Shown here: piece by piece, positions 1 through 8,288 of the stretch
Layout: every line of letters begins with the position of its first letter
How positions within the stretch are numbered: position 1 is the first letter of the stretch
Source: Candidatus Sulfotelmatobacter sp.
Lineage (GTDB): Bacteria; Acidobacteriota; Terriglobia; Terriglobales; Acidobacteriaceae
Assembly (NCBI GenBank): GCA_030041215.1
Contig: JASHOH010000087.1
Span: 1 to 51,167, forward strand
DNA length: 51,167 nucleotides
Direction: 5' to 3'
Translations under genes and position numbers: made by a program
Notes under the pieces: model-generated
The model's database searches: none
Seen by the model: the letters and a program-made list of their open reading frames with translations, nothing else
Told to the model about the DNA's origin: nothing

Positions 1-168
1 TCTTACCTTGTCCTGCGAGGCGACAATTTTCTTTCCTTCGCTGTGCGAATGGACTCGGGTGAGGTTTACGATTTCGAATTCCAACCGGAGACTGCGGGCG
101 AGATCCCTGTAGAAGTGAGTAACGTTTTCGGCGATGCAAAATTGAACGGGAAGATCGTGGTGCAGTGA
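1..168 (+). CDS. C-terminal fragment of a cupredoxin/multicopper-oxidase-like protein (5' cut by window edge)
   Basis: Frame 1 is open from the first base to a TGA at 166-168, giving 55 residues. The fragment contains a G-E-V-Y-D-F-E-F-x-P-E-x-A-G-E stretch followed by a short beta strand and a final KIVVQ. That pattern (GETYDFEFTP..PG) is typical of the last beta strands of multicopper oxidase or cupredoxin-like domains, where it leads into the terminal strand. Copper ligands are not in the visible part, so activity cannot be judged. The gene converges on the radical SAM gene on the other strand, with about 150 bases between the two stops. It could also be another secreted beta-sandwich domain. 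Confidence 0.45.
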   Translation, partial: SYLVLRGDNFLSFAVRMDSGEVYDFEFQPETAGEIPVEVSNVFGDAKLNGKIVVQ

Positions 169-317
169 AGCTGTACCTGCGGCCCTGCGCCTGGAGAGAC
201 CCGTACCCGCGTTTCATTACCCGGAGTTGGAAAGGATCGCACTATCAGCGCATGAAAACGCTTATCGAGCGTATGTTTCATGCAATGAACTAACAGTTGA
301 GCTTCAGCCTTGAGCAC

Positions 318-1277
318 CTAAGCAAAGGCAATTTCCTCAAGGATGGCGGCTGAATCGCCGTCCAGCCGATGAAGTCCGGCGGCACGAAAGGCCTCTGCAG
401 CCTGCCGGAATTCCCCGGTGCTAACGCCGCGATTGATCTCTGAATAGTGCTTCCCCGAGACACAACCGGCCGGGCGATATTGCGCCATCAAGTTGACGTA
501 GGTTTCCGGGCTCAATTCGCGGGCAATCCACTGCATGATGTCTGCTGTTCCTGCTACGCCGCCCGGCATCACAAGATGCCGCAGCAATACGCCACGCAAG
601 GCAACGCCCTGCCCATCCATGATCAGAGGTCCAACCTGGCGATGCATCTCACGAATCGCGCGGCGCGCCGCCTCCGGGTAATCCGGGGCCTTGGCATAGA
701 GACGCGCTTTTTCTGGATCCCAAAACTTGAAATCGGGCATATAGATATCCACTACTCCGTCCATGAGCGCGAGGGAGTCAAGTGAATCGTAGGCGCTCGT
801 GTTGTACACGAGAGGTAGATGCAGGCCGCGTTCTACCGCGAGCAACACAGCTTCCAGAATCTGTGGAACAACGTGCTCTGGCGTGACGAAATTGATGTTG
901 TGACAGCCCTGCGCCTGCAAAGCCAGCATCATTCCAGCCAGTTCGTCAGGCGTGACAGTTCGGCCCTCGCCCTGCCAACTGATTTCATAGTTTTGGCAGA
1001 AAACACAATGCAGGTTGCACCAACTGAAAAAGATCGTGCCGGAGCCGCGCGTACCGCGGAGGCAGCGTTCCTCGCCATGGTGTGCAAAGTAGCTGCTGAC
1101 AACGGCGTAGCGCCCGGTTCTACACGTCCTAGTCTGGTCCTCGACGCGGTTGACGTGGCAGTTGCGCGGACACAGAGTACAATCTGCCAGCTTTTCTAAC
1201 CCATGCTCTACCCGGCGCGACAATTCGCCCCATTGCCACAACTTGAGATAGGCGGGTTGGAACTCGTCTGGCCTCAT
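318..1277 (-). CDS. PflX-like radical SAM protein
   Basis: A 319-residue protein of the radical SAM superfamily, closest in layout to the PflX / pyruvate formate-lyase activating enzyme-related group of unknown substrate. Near residue 90 it has the cluster motif CNLHCVFC (CX3CX2C), which binds a 4Fe-4S cluster that cleaves S-adenosylmethionine. An N-terminal Cys set (CTLCPRNC, then C around residue 52) precedes it, as is usual in this group and suggestive of an extra metal or cluster site. The middle contains NFVTPEHVVPQI and VDIYMPDFKFWD, both characteristic of the family. The start has a good GAGGAG ribosome binding site four bases upstream. No formate-lyase gene is beside it, so the target is unknown. 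Confidence 0.9.
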   Translation of the reverse strand: MRPDEFQPAYLKLWQWGELSRRVEHGLEKLADCTLCPRNCHVNRVEDQTRTCRTGRYAVVSSYFAHHGEERCLRGTRGSGTIFFSWCNLHCVFCQNYEISWQGEGRTVTPDELAGMMLALQAQGCHNINFVTPEHVVPQILEAVLLAVERGLHLPLVYNTSAYDSLDSLALMDGVVDIYMPDFKFWDPEKARLYAKAPDYPEAARRAIREMHRQVGPLIMDGQGVALRGVLLRHLVMPGGVAGTADIMQWIARELSPETYVNLMAQYRPAGCVSGKHYSEINRGVSTGEFRQAAEAFRAAGLHRLDGDSAAILEEIAFA

Positions 1278-1351
1278 GGTTCTCCTCGCATCTCGTGAAA
1301 CAAGGGACCAACGGCTGCAAACCCTGAACGGAAGAGAAAGATACGGCTATC

Positions 1352-2251
1352 TTAATAAAGATGGAAATCGACTTCGATATCTACCTGCACGGCCACTGCA
1401 ACTCCATCCTTGCGTCCGGGTTCAAACTTCCACTGCCGGATTGCTTCGATTGCCTTATCATCTAACCCCATACCCAAGGATTGCAGAATCCGAATGTCAT
1501 GCGGCCTTCCGTCCGTCCCGACCACAAGCCAGAGCACGACCGTGCCTTGGTACTTTGCTTTGCGCGCTTCCTCCGAGAATTCCGGCTCTGGACCGTAGAT
1601 AAGTCGGGGAGCGGTGACGCCGCCACCTACACGATACACTCCGCCGCCAATTCCCCCTCCCCATCCCGGACCCACGCCCGGCCCGTGTCCTGAACCAACA
1701 CCGCCCCCACTGCCTGACCCAATTCCACCGCCTGAGCCAGTCCCATTCGAAGGTGGGCCTAGAACGGAAGAAAGTGGGTCTCCCAGGGCGCCTGTCTGAG
1801 GTATTGGGAGATGGATCTCCGGCGGAACGACCACGGTTGGTTCGACTGGCAATTTTGGATTCTCATTGCGAATCACGATTGCCGGAGGCGCCAGTTGCTC
1901 GCGAGAAAAACGCGGCAATATACCTTTCGAGGCTGCCAGCACGTCGCGGTCCCCGCCACCGCCTCCCCCTCCAGCTTTGGAGGCTGACGGCGGCAAGATG
2001 TAAGGGCTGACATCCGTCACGATATTAATGATCTGCTGGCGAATTTCGTGACGATGGCTTACCAGAAGCTTGCCCGAAAGCACGAGCAGTACAACAGCCA
2101 GGGCGTGGATGAGGAAAGAGAGAACAAATGTTCTCCCCCGGGTCTTGTAGATTCCATAGCCCTCGCCAAAGAGGGTTGGCAGGATCAGAGGTTCCGTATC
2201 GGACCGGAACGGAACCCGCCCTGACCGACGGTGCAAAACAAAACTCGACAT
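1352..2251 (-). CDS. tonB: TonB-like energy transducer
   Basis: A 299-residue TonB-family protein that would link the inner-membrane proton motive force to outer-membrane receptors. A cytoplasmic N-terminus of about 40 residues is followed by one membrane helix (about 42-64, FVLSFLIHALAVVLLVLSG), a periplasmic linker rich in Pro and then Gly (GSGSGGGVGSG and similar, about 165-205), and a C-terminal TonB domain (about 215-299) with the typical YPEFSEEARKAKYQGTVVL-like segment and IRQWKFEPG. No exbB or exbD lies next to it. It is transcribed away from the zinc-ribbon gene, with a CRP/FNR-like palindrome in the shared upstream region. A second TonB-like gene lies at 18213-19859. Confidence 0.88.
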   Translation of the reverse strand: MSSFVLHRRSGRVPFRSDTEPLILPTLFGEGYGIYKTRGRTFVLSFLIHALAVVLLVLSGKLLVSHRHEIRQQIINIVTDVSPYILPPSASKAGGGGGGGDRDVLAASKGILPRFSREQLAPPAIVIRNENPKLPVEPTVVVPPEIHLPIPQTGALGDPLSSVLGPPSNGTGSGGGIGSGSGGGVGSGHGPGVGPGWGGGIGGGVYRVGGGVTAPRLIYGPEPEFSEEARKAKYQGTVVLWLVVGTDGRPHDIRILQSLGMGLDDKAIEAIRQWKFEPGRKDGVAVAVQVDIEVDFHLY

Positions 2252-2362
2252 TTCCGCCCCTCAAAACGCAAGGCGGACGTTCAAAGCAACCGCTCAACAC
2301 TTTAATTTTATTCCCCTTTCCAATCCTCCGCAGCGATTCAGACAGCGAGCGAATTCGATGTA

Positions 2363-2380
2363 AAGTGATTTTGGTCACAG
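2363..2380. promoter_or_regulatory. CRP/FNR-like palindromic site
   Basis: The sequence AAGTGATTTTGGTCACAG contains perfect GTGA and TCAC half sites separated by six bases, the layout of binding sites for CRP/FNR-family regulators. It lies between the divergent tonB gene and zinc-ribbon gene, 112 bases upstream of the tonB start and 65 bases upstream of the other. Assignment to a particular regulator is not possible from sequence. Confidence 0.4.
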
Positions 2381-2444
2381 CGAAATCAACTTTCAGGCTG
2401 ATAATTAATTAAGGAAAACCCGCCGAGGCCTTCAGGAAAATACG

Positions 2445-2696
2445 ATGCTGGCCGAAGAGAAATCAAGCCGCAGCAAGCTCGAAACGTTCATCACCGAAGA
2501 GTGGTGTGACGAGAGCCCCGAGTCCGTCTTGTCTGAAATGTCTGGTCGGAGGCCTGTACTGTTGGGCTTGCCGTGCGCTCGCTGTAGAGCCTATTACGAT
2601 GCCACTTTAGACTCTTGTCCGATCTGTGGTTGCAAGAAACGGGTTTCGCCACAAGCGGGCATTACAATCATGAGAGTACGGTCACGCGCCGCCTAA
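2445..2696 (+). CDS. Small zinc-ribbon protein
   Basis: An 83-residue protein with two Cys pairs, LPCARC near residue 45 and CPICGC near residue 59, spaced as in a zinc ribbon. The N-terminal half is acidic and rich in Ser and Glu; the C-terminus is basic. There is no signal peptide or membrane segment, so it should be cytoplasmic. It is divergent from tonB and followed by about 100 bases before the convergent small gene. Function is unknown; such small ribbons often bind nucleic acid or protein partners. Confidence 0.6.
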   Translation: MLAEEKSSRSKLETFITEEWCDESPESVLSEMSGRRPVLLGLPCARCRAYYDATLDSCPICGCKKRVSPQAGITIMRVRSRAA

Positions 2697-2801
2697 CTCC
2701 TGCCAATCATCGTTCTAGTCCACCACTCTTTTGTTACGACAAATTAGTGTGACGGCCCGCAGGTTCGCCGTCCTAAAATCACTGTCCAGTGATTCCGCCT
2801 T

Positions 2802-3011
2802 CTACTCTTCAAAACAAGGGTGTCCATCGTGGCCGAACTTGTGATGCTCGTTGATGGCCCGGCTCATCCGGCTATAGGCCCTTCGTAGGTCTTGCTTCTC
2901 CTGCTCTGTCAAATCAGCATTCTCCAGCGCAGCGACAATGTCATCAAATTCTGCTTCCAGCTTCTCAAGTTCCGCACAGAGCATATGCGCCTCCCTTCGC
3001 GGGCAGTCCAT
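2802..3011 (-). CDS. Small helical hypothetical protein, end of the kbl operon
   Basis: Up to 69 residues, highly charged and predicted to be an alpha-helical hairpin (LCAELEKLEAEFDDIVAALE, then LTEQEKQDLRRAYSRMSRAI), ending with His, Cys and acidic residues (HHKFGHDGHPCFEE). It lies about 55 bases downstream of kbl on the same strand, so it may be the last gene of the operon. An internal Met ten residues in (MLCAELEK) is an equally likely start. I do not recognise a family. Confidence 0.55.
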   Translation of the reverse strand: MDCPRREAHMLCAELEKLEAEFDDIVAALENADLTEQEKQDLRRAYSRMSRAINEHHKFGHDGHPCFEE

Positions 3012-3066
3012 GCCCGAGGCTACGGCGAGGCACAGGCTGCATTGCCGCTCCTGCGCTCGTCATCAA

Positions 3067-4314
3067 TCACGCCGCGCACCTGGCGAGAAGGTCCTTCTTG
3101 CCCAGGCCCAAAATCCCGCGTTTCTGGCCCACCTTGCGAAAGGCCGCAATTGCCAAATCCAGGTGATGCTTCTCGTGAGCCGCGGAGAGCTGCGTGCGAA
3201 TCCGGGCCTGCCCTTTCGGCACCACGGGGAAAAAGAACCCAATGGCGTAGACGCCTTCATCAAATAAATCGCGCGCAAATTCCTGCGCGAGCTTGGCATC
3301 GTAGAGCATGACGGGCACGATCGGCGTATTACCTTCCTTCAAGTCGAACCCAGCCTCCGTGAGCAGCCCACGCCAGTATTTGGCATTCCACTCCAGTTTG
3401 TCGCGGCGCTCAGTTGTAGCGCCGATCAGCTCCAGCACCTTGAGTGCTCCCGCCACAATCACCGGCGCTACAGCATTGGAAAACAGATACGGACGCGCCC
3501 GCTGGCGGCACATCTCCACGAGTTCGCGGCGTCCGCTGACGCAGCCGCCGGAAGCTCCGCCCAGCGCTTTCCCCAGCGTCGTGGTGATCACATCGATCTT
3601 GCCCAATACGCCGCAATGCTCGTGCGTCCCGCGGCCGGTTTTGCCGATAAAGCCGGTGGCATGGGAGTCGTCCACGAGCACCATGGCGTTGTACCTCTCC
3701 GCCAGCGCGACCATCTCGGCCAGCTTGGCCATGTCGCCGTCCATGGAAAACACGCCGTCGGTGATGATCATGCGGAACCGTTTGTCCTGGTGTTCTTGCA
3801 GCTTCTCCTCAAGATGCCCCATGTCGGAATGCTTGAAGGTGTCTTGCATGGCCTTTGACAGCCGCATTCCGTCGACAATGGAAGCATGAACCAGTCGATC
3901 TGCGATCATTACGTCCTGCTCATTCAGGCAAGCCTCGAAGAAGCCGGCGTTGGCGTCCATACAGGAGGGGAAAAGCAGGGTGTCTTCGGTGCCGAGAAAA
4001 TTAGTCAGCTGATTTTCCAGTTCCCGGTGAATGTCTTGCGTGCCACAAATAAAGCGCACGGATGACATGCCGTAGCCGCGTGAGTCGAGTCCGGCATGCG
4101 CGGCCGCGATCACCTCCGGGTGACTGGACAGCCCGAGGTAGTTGTTGGAGCAGATATTGATGCACTTCCGGATTGAAGAGCCAACCGGGAACTCCACCTC
4201 GATTTCGGACGATTGCGGCGAGTGGATATAGCGCTCTTCTTTGAACAACCCGGCGGCTTTGATTCCCTCAATATCCGTCTGATAAGAGTCACGTACTGCA
4301 TCGGAAAAGGCCAT
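3067..4314 (-). CDS. kbl: Glycine C-acetyltransferase (2-amino-3-ketobutyrate CoA ligase)
   Basis: A 415-residue PLP enzyme of the alpha-oxoamine synthase family, which condenses glycine with acetyl-CoA (or the reverse, cleaving 2-amino-3-ketobutyrate). Signatures agree closely with E. coli Kbl: NYLGLSSHPEV, SVRFICGTQDIHRELE, DGVFSMDGDMA, VDDSHATGF, the PLP-lysine loop TLGKALGGASGG and PVVPKGQARIRTQLSAAH. The start at 4314 is preceded by GGAGG six bases upstream; the frame remains open further upstream but that stretch is only the opposite reading of the acyl carrier protein gene. A C-terminal tail of about 20 residues (GILGLGKKDL) goes past the usual end. No threonine dehydrogenase gene is adjacent. 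Instead it follows an acyl carrier protein and acetyl-CoA synthetase, so a lipid-type condensation is an alternative role. Confidence 0.9.
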   Translation of the reverse strand: MAFSDAVRDSYQTDIEGIKAAGLFKEERYIHSPQSSEIEVEFPVGSSIRKCINICSNNYLGLSSHPEVIAAAHAGLDSRGYGMSSVRFICGTQDIHRELENQLTNFLGTEDTLLFPSCMDANAGFFEACLNEQDVMIADRLVHASIVDGMRLSKAMQDTFKHSDMGHLEEKLQEHQDKRFRMIITDGVFSMDGDMAKLAEMVALAERYNAMVLVDDSHATGFIGKTGRGTHEHCGVLGKIDVITTTLGKALGGASGGCVSGRRELVEMCRQRARPYLFSNAVAPVIVAGALKVLELIGATTERRDKLEWNAKYWRGLLTEAGFDLKEGNTPIVPVMLYDAKLAQEFARDLFDEGVYAIGFFFPVVPKGQARIRTQLSAAHEKHHLDLAIAAFRKVGQKRGILGLGKKDLLARCAA

Positions 4315-4381
4315 AACATGCCTCCGGTAATAAGATTTGGCGCCGTGTCCTTCTAACGTGGGCAAGCAGTGCTGGGCACGC

Positions 4382-4648
4382 TTAGACGCTGCCGACTTCC
4401 GTCTTCTGGAACTGTCGTACCAGGGCCACGATGCGCTCGACTGTATCGAAAGCCTCGGGCGTGGCATCCGTGTCCGGAATGTGAATCGCATACTTCTTTT
4501 CCAGGAATCGCAACAAAGAAACCATGGAAAAGGAATCAACCAAGCCGCTGGAAATCAGCGGCGTGGTCTCGGTGATTTCCCGGTCGTCTCCTTCCTGCAC
4601 ATACTCCCGGATGATGTAGTCGCGAACTACTTTTGTGATTTCGTCCAT
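4382..4648 (-). CDS. Acyl carrier protein
   Basis: An 88-residue acidic acyl carrier protein. The phosphopantetheine site is the Ser in GLVDSFSMVSLL, matching the usual D-S-L/M motif with Phe after the Ser. Helix 1 (ITKVVRDYIIREYV), the following acidic loop and the C-terminal helix (FDTVERIVALVRQF) fit the four-helix carrier fold. The start has GGAGGAG about eleven bases upstream and lies ten bases after the acetyl-CoA synthetase stop, so the two are co-translated. Being placed between a CoA ligase and an alpha-oxoamine synthase rather than with fatty acid synthesis genes, it is probably dedicated to this operon. Confidence 0.88.
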   Translation of the reverse strand: MDEITKVVRDYIIREYVQEGDDREITETTPLISSGLVDSFSMVSLLRFLEKKYAIHIPDTDATPEAFDTVERIVALVRQFQKTEVGSV

Positions 4649-4658
4649 AGCCGCTCTT

Positions 4659-6359
4659 TCACTCCTCCATGATGGTGGAGAGATCTCCAACGGGTTCGTT
4701 GAACTCCTTGCAGCGTAGGATGCGGCGCACGATCTTGCCGCTGCGCGTTTTGGGCAGTGAGTCCACGAACTCAATTTCCTGGGGCATAGCTAGCGGCGAC
4801 AGCCGCTTGCGAATACTGTTCATGATTTCCAGTTCGAGGTTATCGGATGGCTTGAAACCTCGCTTCAGCGTGACATACGCTTTCACGACTTCCATGTTGA
4901 CGGCATCAGGCTTGGCGACAACAGCGGACTCGGCGACCGCGGGGCATCCCAGCAGAGCCGATTCGATTTCGAAAGGACCCACCAGGTGCCCGCCGGTGTT
5001 GATGACGTCATCATCGCGTCCCATAAACCAGAAGTAGCCGTCGGGATCAATCGATGCGCGATCCCCGCACAGATACCATCCATTCTTGAATTTCGCCCGG
5101 TACCCGGCCTCATTGTTCCAGTAGCCGCGAATCTGCGACGGCCATCCCGGCCGCAGCGCAATCAACCCCGCTACGCCCGCTCGATTGACCGGCTCGCCGC
5201 TCTTAGGATCGAGCACGGTTGCGGTGATGCCCGGAAACGGCTTGCCCATGGAACCCGGTTTGATCACCATCCCGGGAAGGTTGCCGATGACGATGCAGCC
5301 GGTTTCCGTCTGCCAGAAGGTGTCGTGAAATGGTTTGCCGAAGACCTCTTTTGACCAGAGCACCGCCTCCGGGTTCAGCGGTTCGCCGACGCTGGCCAGA
5401 TGGCGCAAGCTCGACAAATCATGCCGCCGCACGATTTCTGCTCCCTCTTTCATGAGCAGGCGGATAGCGGTCGGAGCGGAATACCAAACGGTCACCCGAT
5501 ACTTTTCGATAAACTCGTACCATCGTTCCGCATTGAAACCAGAATCGAGGACAACCTGGGTAATCCCATTCGACCACGGTCCGATAATGCCGTACGACGT
5601 ACCGGTGACCCACCCGGGATCAGCGTTGCACCAGTAGATGTCGTCGGGTTGGAGATCGAGCGCCCATTTCGCGGTGAGGTACTGCGCGATGATCGAATAG
5701 TGAACGTGCTGGGCGCCCTTCGGCTGCCCCGTTGTACCAGAGGTATAGTGCAGAACCGAGGGAGATTCGGCCGTGGTCGGATAGGCGGAGAAGTGCTCAA
5801 CCCGCGGGGCTTGCTCCATTGCAAAGGCAGTCTCGTGCTCCCACAGCGCAGCCGAGTCGGCATCCACGACGATGACGTGTTGCAGGTTTGGAAGCAGACC
5901 GCGAACCTTACGAATTTTGTAGAGATGCTTCTTTTGCGTGAGGATGGCGGAGGTTCCGGCATCGGCAAGCCTCACCAGCAGCGATTCCTCGCCAAACGCG
6001 GAGAACAGTGGCTGTGCCACGGCTCCCATCTTCAGAATGCCGAGAAACCCTATGTACAGCTCCGGCACGCGGTCCAGGAACAGGCAAACCCGTTCCCCAG
6101 GCTGGATGCCCAGTCCCAAAAGAAACTGAGCGATGGTGTTGGAGAGAATCCGAATGTCGTCGTAAGTGAATCGCTTTTCGTTGCCCTGATAGTCTTCCCA
6201 AAGCAACGCCAACTTGTCGGCCAGATCTAGTTGGCAGATGCGATCACTGCACATCCAGGCGATGTTGATGGGGTCACCCGGCCGATAGCCCAATTCCCGC
6301 TCGGCCAGATGCCAGTCGAAGTTGGCAGTGAGTTCCTCGTAGGATAGCGGGGTGCGCAT
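4659..6359 (-). CDS. acsA: Acetyl-CoA synthetase (AMP-forming)
   Basis: A 566-residue adenylate-forming ligase of the AcsA type, converting acetate (or another short acid) plus ATP and CoA to acyl-CoA. It has the AMP-binding P-loop YTSGTTGQPKG, the WYSAPTAIRLLM segment, the A5-type DTFWQTETG, the A8 hinge DGYFWFMGRDDDVINTGGHLVGP and the C-terminal catalytic lysine region LPKTRSGKIVRRILR. Length is as in Bacillus AcsA. I place the start at 6359 (MRTPLSYEE) because GGGGAG lies about six bases upstream; a longer reading frame reaches 6470 but adds an unlikely basic leader. It is the first gene of the acs-acp-kbl operon. The substrate could be a longer acid loaded onto the neighbouring carrier protein. 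Confidence 0.9.
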   Translation of the reverse strand: MRTPLSYEELTANFDWHLAERELGYRPGDPINIAWMCSDRICQLDLADKLALLWEDYQGNEKRFTYDDIRILSNTIAQFLLGLGIQPGERVCLFLDRVPELYIGFLGILKMGAVAQPLFSAFGEESLLVRLADAGTSAILTQKKHLYKIRKVRGLLPNLQHVIVVDADSAALWEHETAFAMEQAPRVEHFSAYPTTAESPSVLHYTSGTTGQPKGAQHVHYSIIAQYLTAKWALDLQPDDIYWCNADPGWVTGTSYGIIGPWSNGITQVVLDSGFNAERWYEFIEKYRVTVWYSAPTAIRLLMKEGAEIVRRHDLSSLRHLASVGEPLNPEAVLWSKEVFGKPFHDTFWQTETGCIVIGNLPGMVIKPGSMGKPFPGITATVLDPKSGEPVNRAGVAGLIALRPGWPSQIRGYWNNEAGYRAKFKNGWYLCGDRASIDPDGYFWFMGRDDDVINTGGHLVGPFEIESALLGCPAVAESAVVAKPDAVNMEVVKAYVTLKRGFKPSDNLELEIMNSIRKRLSPLAMPQEIEFVDSLPKTRSGKIVRRILRCKEFNEPVGDLSTIMEE

Positions 6360-6690
6360 ACGTCTGCTCCCCTTTTGCACCGTGCGGGGCATCGCCGCGC
6401 TCGCGCGAGCTCGTTTTCTCAGGTTGAGCGCTAACTTCCCGGGGTCGCCTAGGTAATTTTCTGTTAGCACAACCTGTCAAGAATTTCAGTGACTGAGCGC
6501 ACCGGCATGTGTGTCGCCTGTGTTTGCACAGCTGAAGATCAGTCAATACTTCCGCCTTCTAGGCGATCGGGCTTACCTCACCGGAATAACTCGGGCGGTG
6601 CATCACAGACTTCGGTAAAAGATCGGTCTATGCTAGGAATTGGTCCGGACGCGGAAAATCAATGTTTAACATCCCGCGGAGGTGTCCCCC

Positions 6691-7344
6691 ATGAAACACA
6701 AAGAGCCGTTCTTATCGGGGCTTGTGCTGGCGACCATCTGTTTCTCTGTTGCCATAGCGGCAGCACAGGCTCTCAAACCCATTCAACTTCCGCAGCCGCA
6801 GACGGAAGGAGGGCGCCCTCTGATGCAGGTGCTCAAAGACCGTAAATCGACCCGCGAGTTCGGTGCGGGTACGCTCTCGCCGCAGACGCTCTCTAATCTG
6901 CTTTGGGCGGCCTTCGGAATCAACCGGCCCGACGGGCGGCGCACAGCACCCTCCGCCATGAACTGGCAGGAAGTGAGCATCTACGTGGCAAGTCCCGCAG
7001 GCATATACCTCTACGATGCGAAGACGAACGTACTGGAGCCCGTGTTGGCGGGTGACTTCCGGGCGGCTACCGGGACGCAGTCGTTCGTGAAGGACGCCGC
7101 TGTAAACCTGGTCTATGTTTCGGACCTTTCAAAGACCAGCGGCGCTGCTCCCTCCGATGTGGAGATGTACACCGCTGCTGATGTGGGATTCATCGCGCAA
7201 AACGTCTATCTCTATTGCGCCTCCGAAGGGCTGGCCACGGTAGTGCGGGCGAGCGTCGATAAGTCCGCATTGGCAAAGACCTTGAACTTGCAACAGAACC
7301 AGAAAATCATCCTTGCCCAGTCGGTCGGGTATCCCAAGAAGTAA
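6691..7344 (+). CDS. Exported nitroreductase-family (SagB/ThcOx-like) protein
   Basis: A 217-residue protein with a signal peptide (KHKEPFLSGLVLATICFSVAIAAAQA) followed by a nitroreductase fold. The motif LMQVLKDRKSTREFGAGTLSPQTLSNLLWAAFGINRPDGRRTAPSA is characteristic of the SagB/ThcOx-type branch, which binds FMN. Near the C-terminus AADVGFIAQNVYLYCASEGLATVVRA matches the second family block. The ATG at 6691 is preceded by GGAGGTG six bases upstream. An exported location is unusual because most nitroreductases are cytoplasmic; FMN or a related cofactor would have to be supplied outside. It is divergent from acsA. Confidence 0.85.
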   Translation: MKHKEPFLSGLVLATICFSVAIAAAQALKPIQLPQPQTEGGRPLMQVLKDRKSTREFGAGTLSPQTLSNLLWAAFGINRPDGRRTAPSAMNWQEVSIYVASPAGIYLYDAKTNVLEPVLAGDFRAATGTQSFVKDAAVNLVYVSDLSKTSGAAPSDVEMYTAADVGFIAQNVYLYCASEGLATVVRASVDKSALAKTLNLQQNQKIILAQSVGYPKK

Positions 7345-7463
7345 GCAAACCGAGTTTGCGGCAAGAATCGCGGAGTGACTTTTTCCGAACCATCGATTTT
7401 GACGCAGGGCTTGCAATTGCATAGCCCGCCGCATTGGATCGAAGATCGAGCCGGCGGTGTGTA

Positions 7464-8288
7464 ATGTCGGAAGACCGAATATCGACAGGTGATGCTCTGC
7501 TGTGGTCTTTGGCGGGTGCCATGGCAGTAGGACTCTTTCTTCTGGCTCCGCAGTTAAGTGCTAATAACGCTGGCAGGGTGGTCACCGTCGTGCTGTCGGC
7601 AGGTATCTTTGCATGTAGCATCCATCCGACGCTGCACTCACCTTCGCTGCACAGCAACATCAGTCGCCGAATCGTCTTGTGTTTTTTTGCGACGGGAATT
7701 GCGGCGTTTGGATGGATCCTTTGGCCTTATTCGCTGAATGTCATCCCCAGCAACGTCAGGTTTGCAAGTGCGGCTTCTTCTGTATTCTCGAGTCAAACTT
7801 ATAGCTTTCGCTTCACGAACCGATCCGACAAGGACCTCTACGCTGCTCAACTAAAGTTCCGTATCCACAGTCAAACGCTCTCGGGCAAAGACTTCGAGAT
7901 AAATATCCCAACTGCCAGTCGCAAGGCACTTAGTACCGAGGGGCGGCGTTTCGCCGACATTGTGGGCCTTCTCTGCCGCGACAGCCGCCAGCGGCCTCTG
8001 TTTTCACTGTTCGCCTTTCATCTGGCGCCGCACGAATCCCGAGAGATCACGATTACAAACTGCAGGACGGGAAGCGCAAAAGTGGGGGCAACAACAGGCC
8101 TCTTTTCGACTGCCCCTCCGCCTTTCAATGTGAATGGGAACCCAATGTCAGTACGGTTTCCAAGTGACGAACCGCTCAGTGATTGTCAGTCTTTCGGGTT
8201 CCTGGTCGATGCGCATGAACACGAGGGAATCTACTGGTTTAACCACGAAGGCGAAAAGCTTGACGGAAAGACCGTTCCGCAGAGCTAG
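7464..8288 (+). CDS. Membrane protein of unknown function
   Basis: A 274-residue protein with three hydrophobic segments near the N-terminus (about 11-30, ALLWSLAGAMAVGLFLLAP; 37-55, VVTVVLSAGIFACSI; 70-88, IVLCFFATGIAAFGWILWP) followed by an extracytoplasmic domain of about 180 residues that looks beta-rich (SSQTYSFRFTNRSDKDLYAAQLKFRI). It contains a few Cys (CRDS, TNCRTG, DCQSF) that could form disulfides. I take the ATG at 7464; an upstream in-frame ATG at 7434 lacks a better ribosome site. I do not recognise a family. Confidence 0.55.
   Translation: MSEDRISTGDALLWSLAGAMAVGLFLLAPQLSANNAGRVVTVVLSAGIFACSIHPTLHSPSLHSNISRRIVLCFFATGIAAFGWILWPYSLNVIPSNVRFASAASSVFSSQTYSFRFTNRSDKDLYAAQLKFRIHSQTLSGKDFEINIPTASRKALSTEGRRFADIVGLLCRDSRQRPLFSLFAFHLAPHESREITITNCRTGSAKVGATTGLFSTAPPPFNVNGNPMSVRFPSDEPLSDCQSFGFLVDAHEHEGIYWFNHEGEKLDGKTVPQS

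Noticed and set aside
4315-4539. N-terminal extension of kbl
   Set aside because: The extra 75 residues only mirror the acyl carrier protein region, and the best ribosome site is at the start at 4314.
5400-6230. 276-residue plus-strand frame opposite acsA
   Set aside because: No motif and no ribosome site, while the opposite strand encodes a complete ligase.
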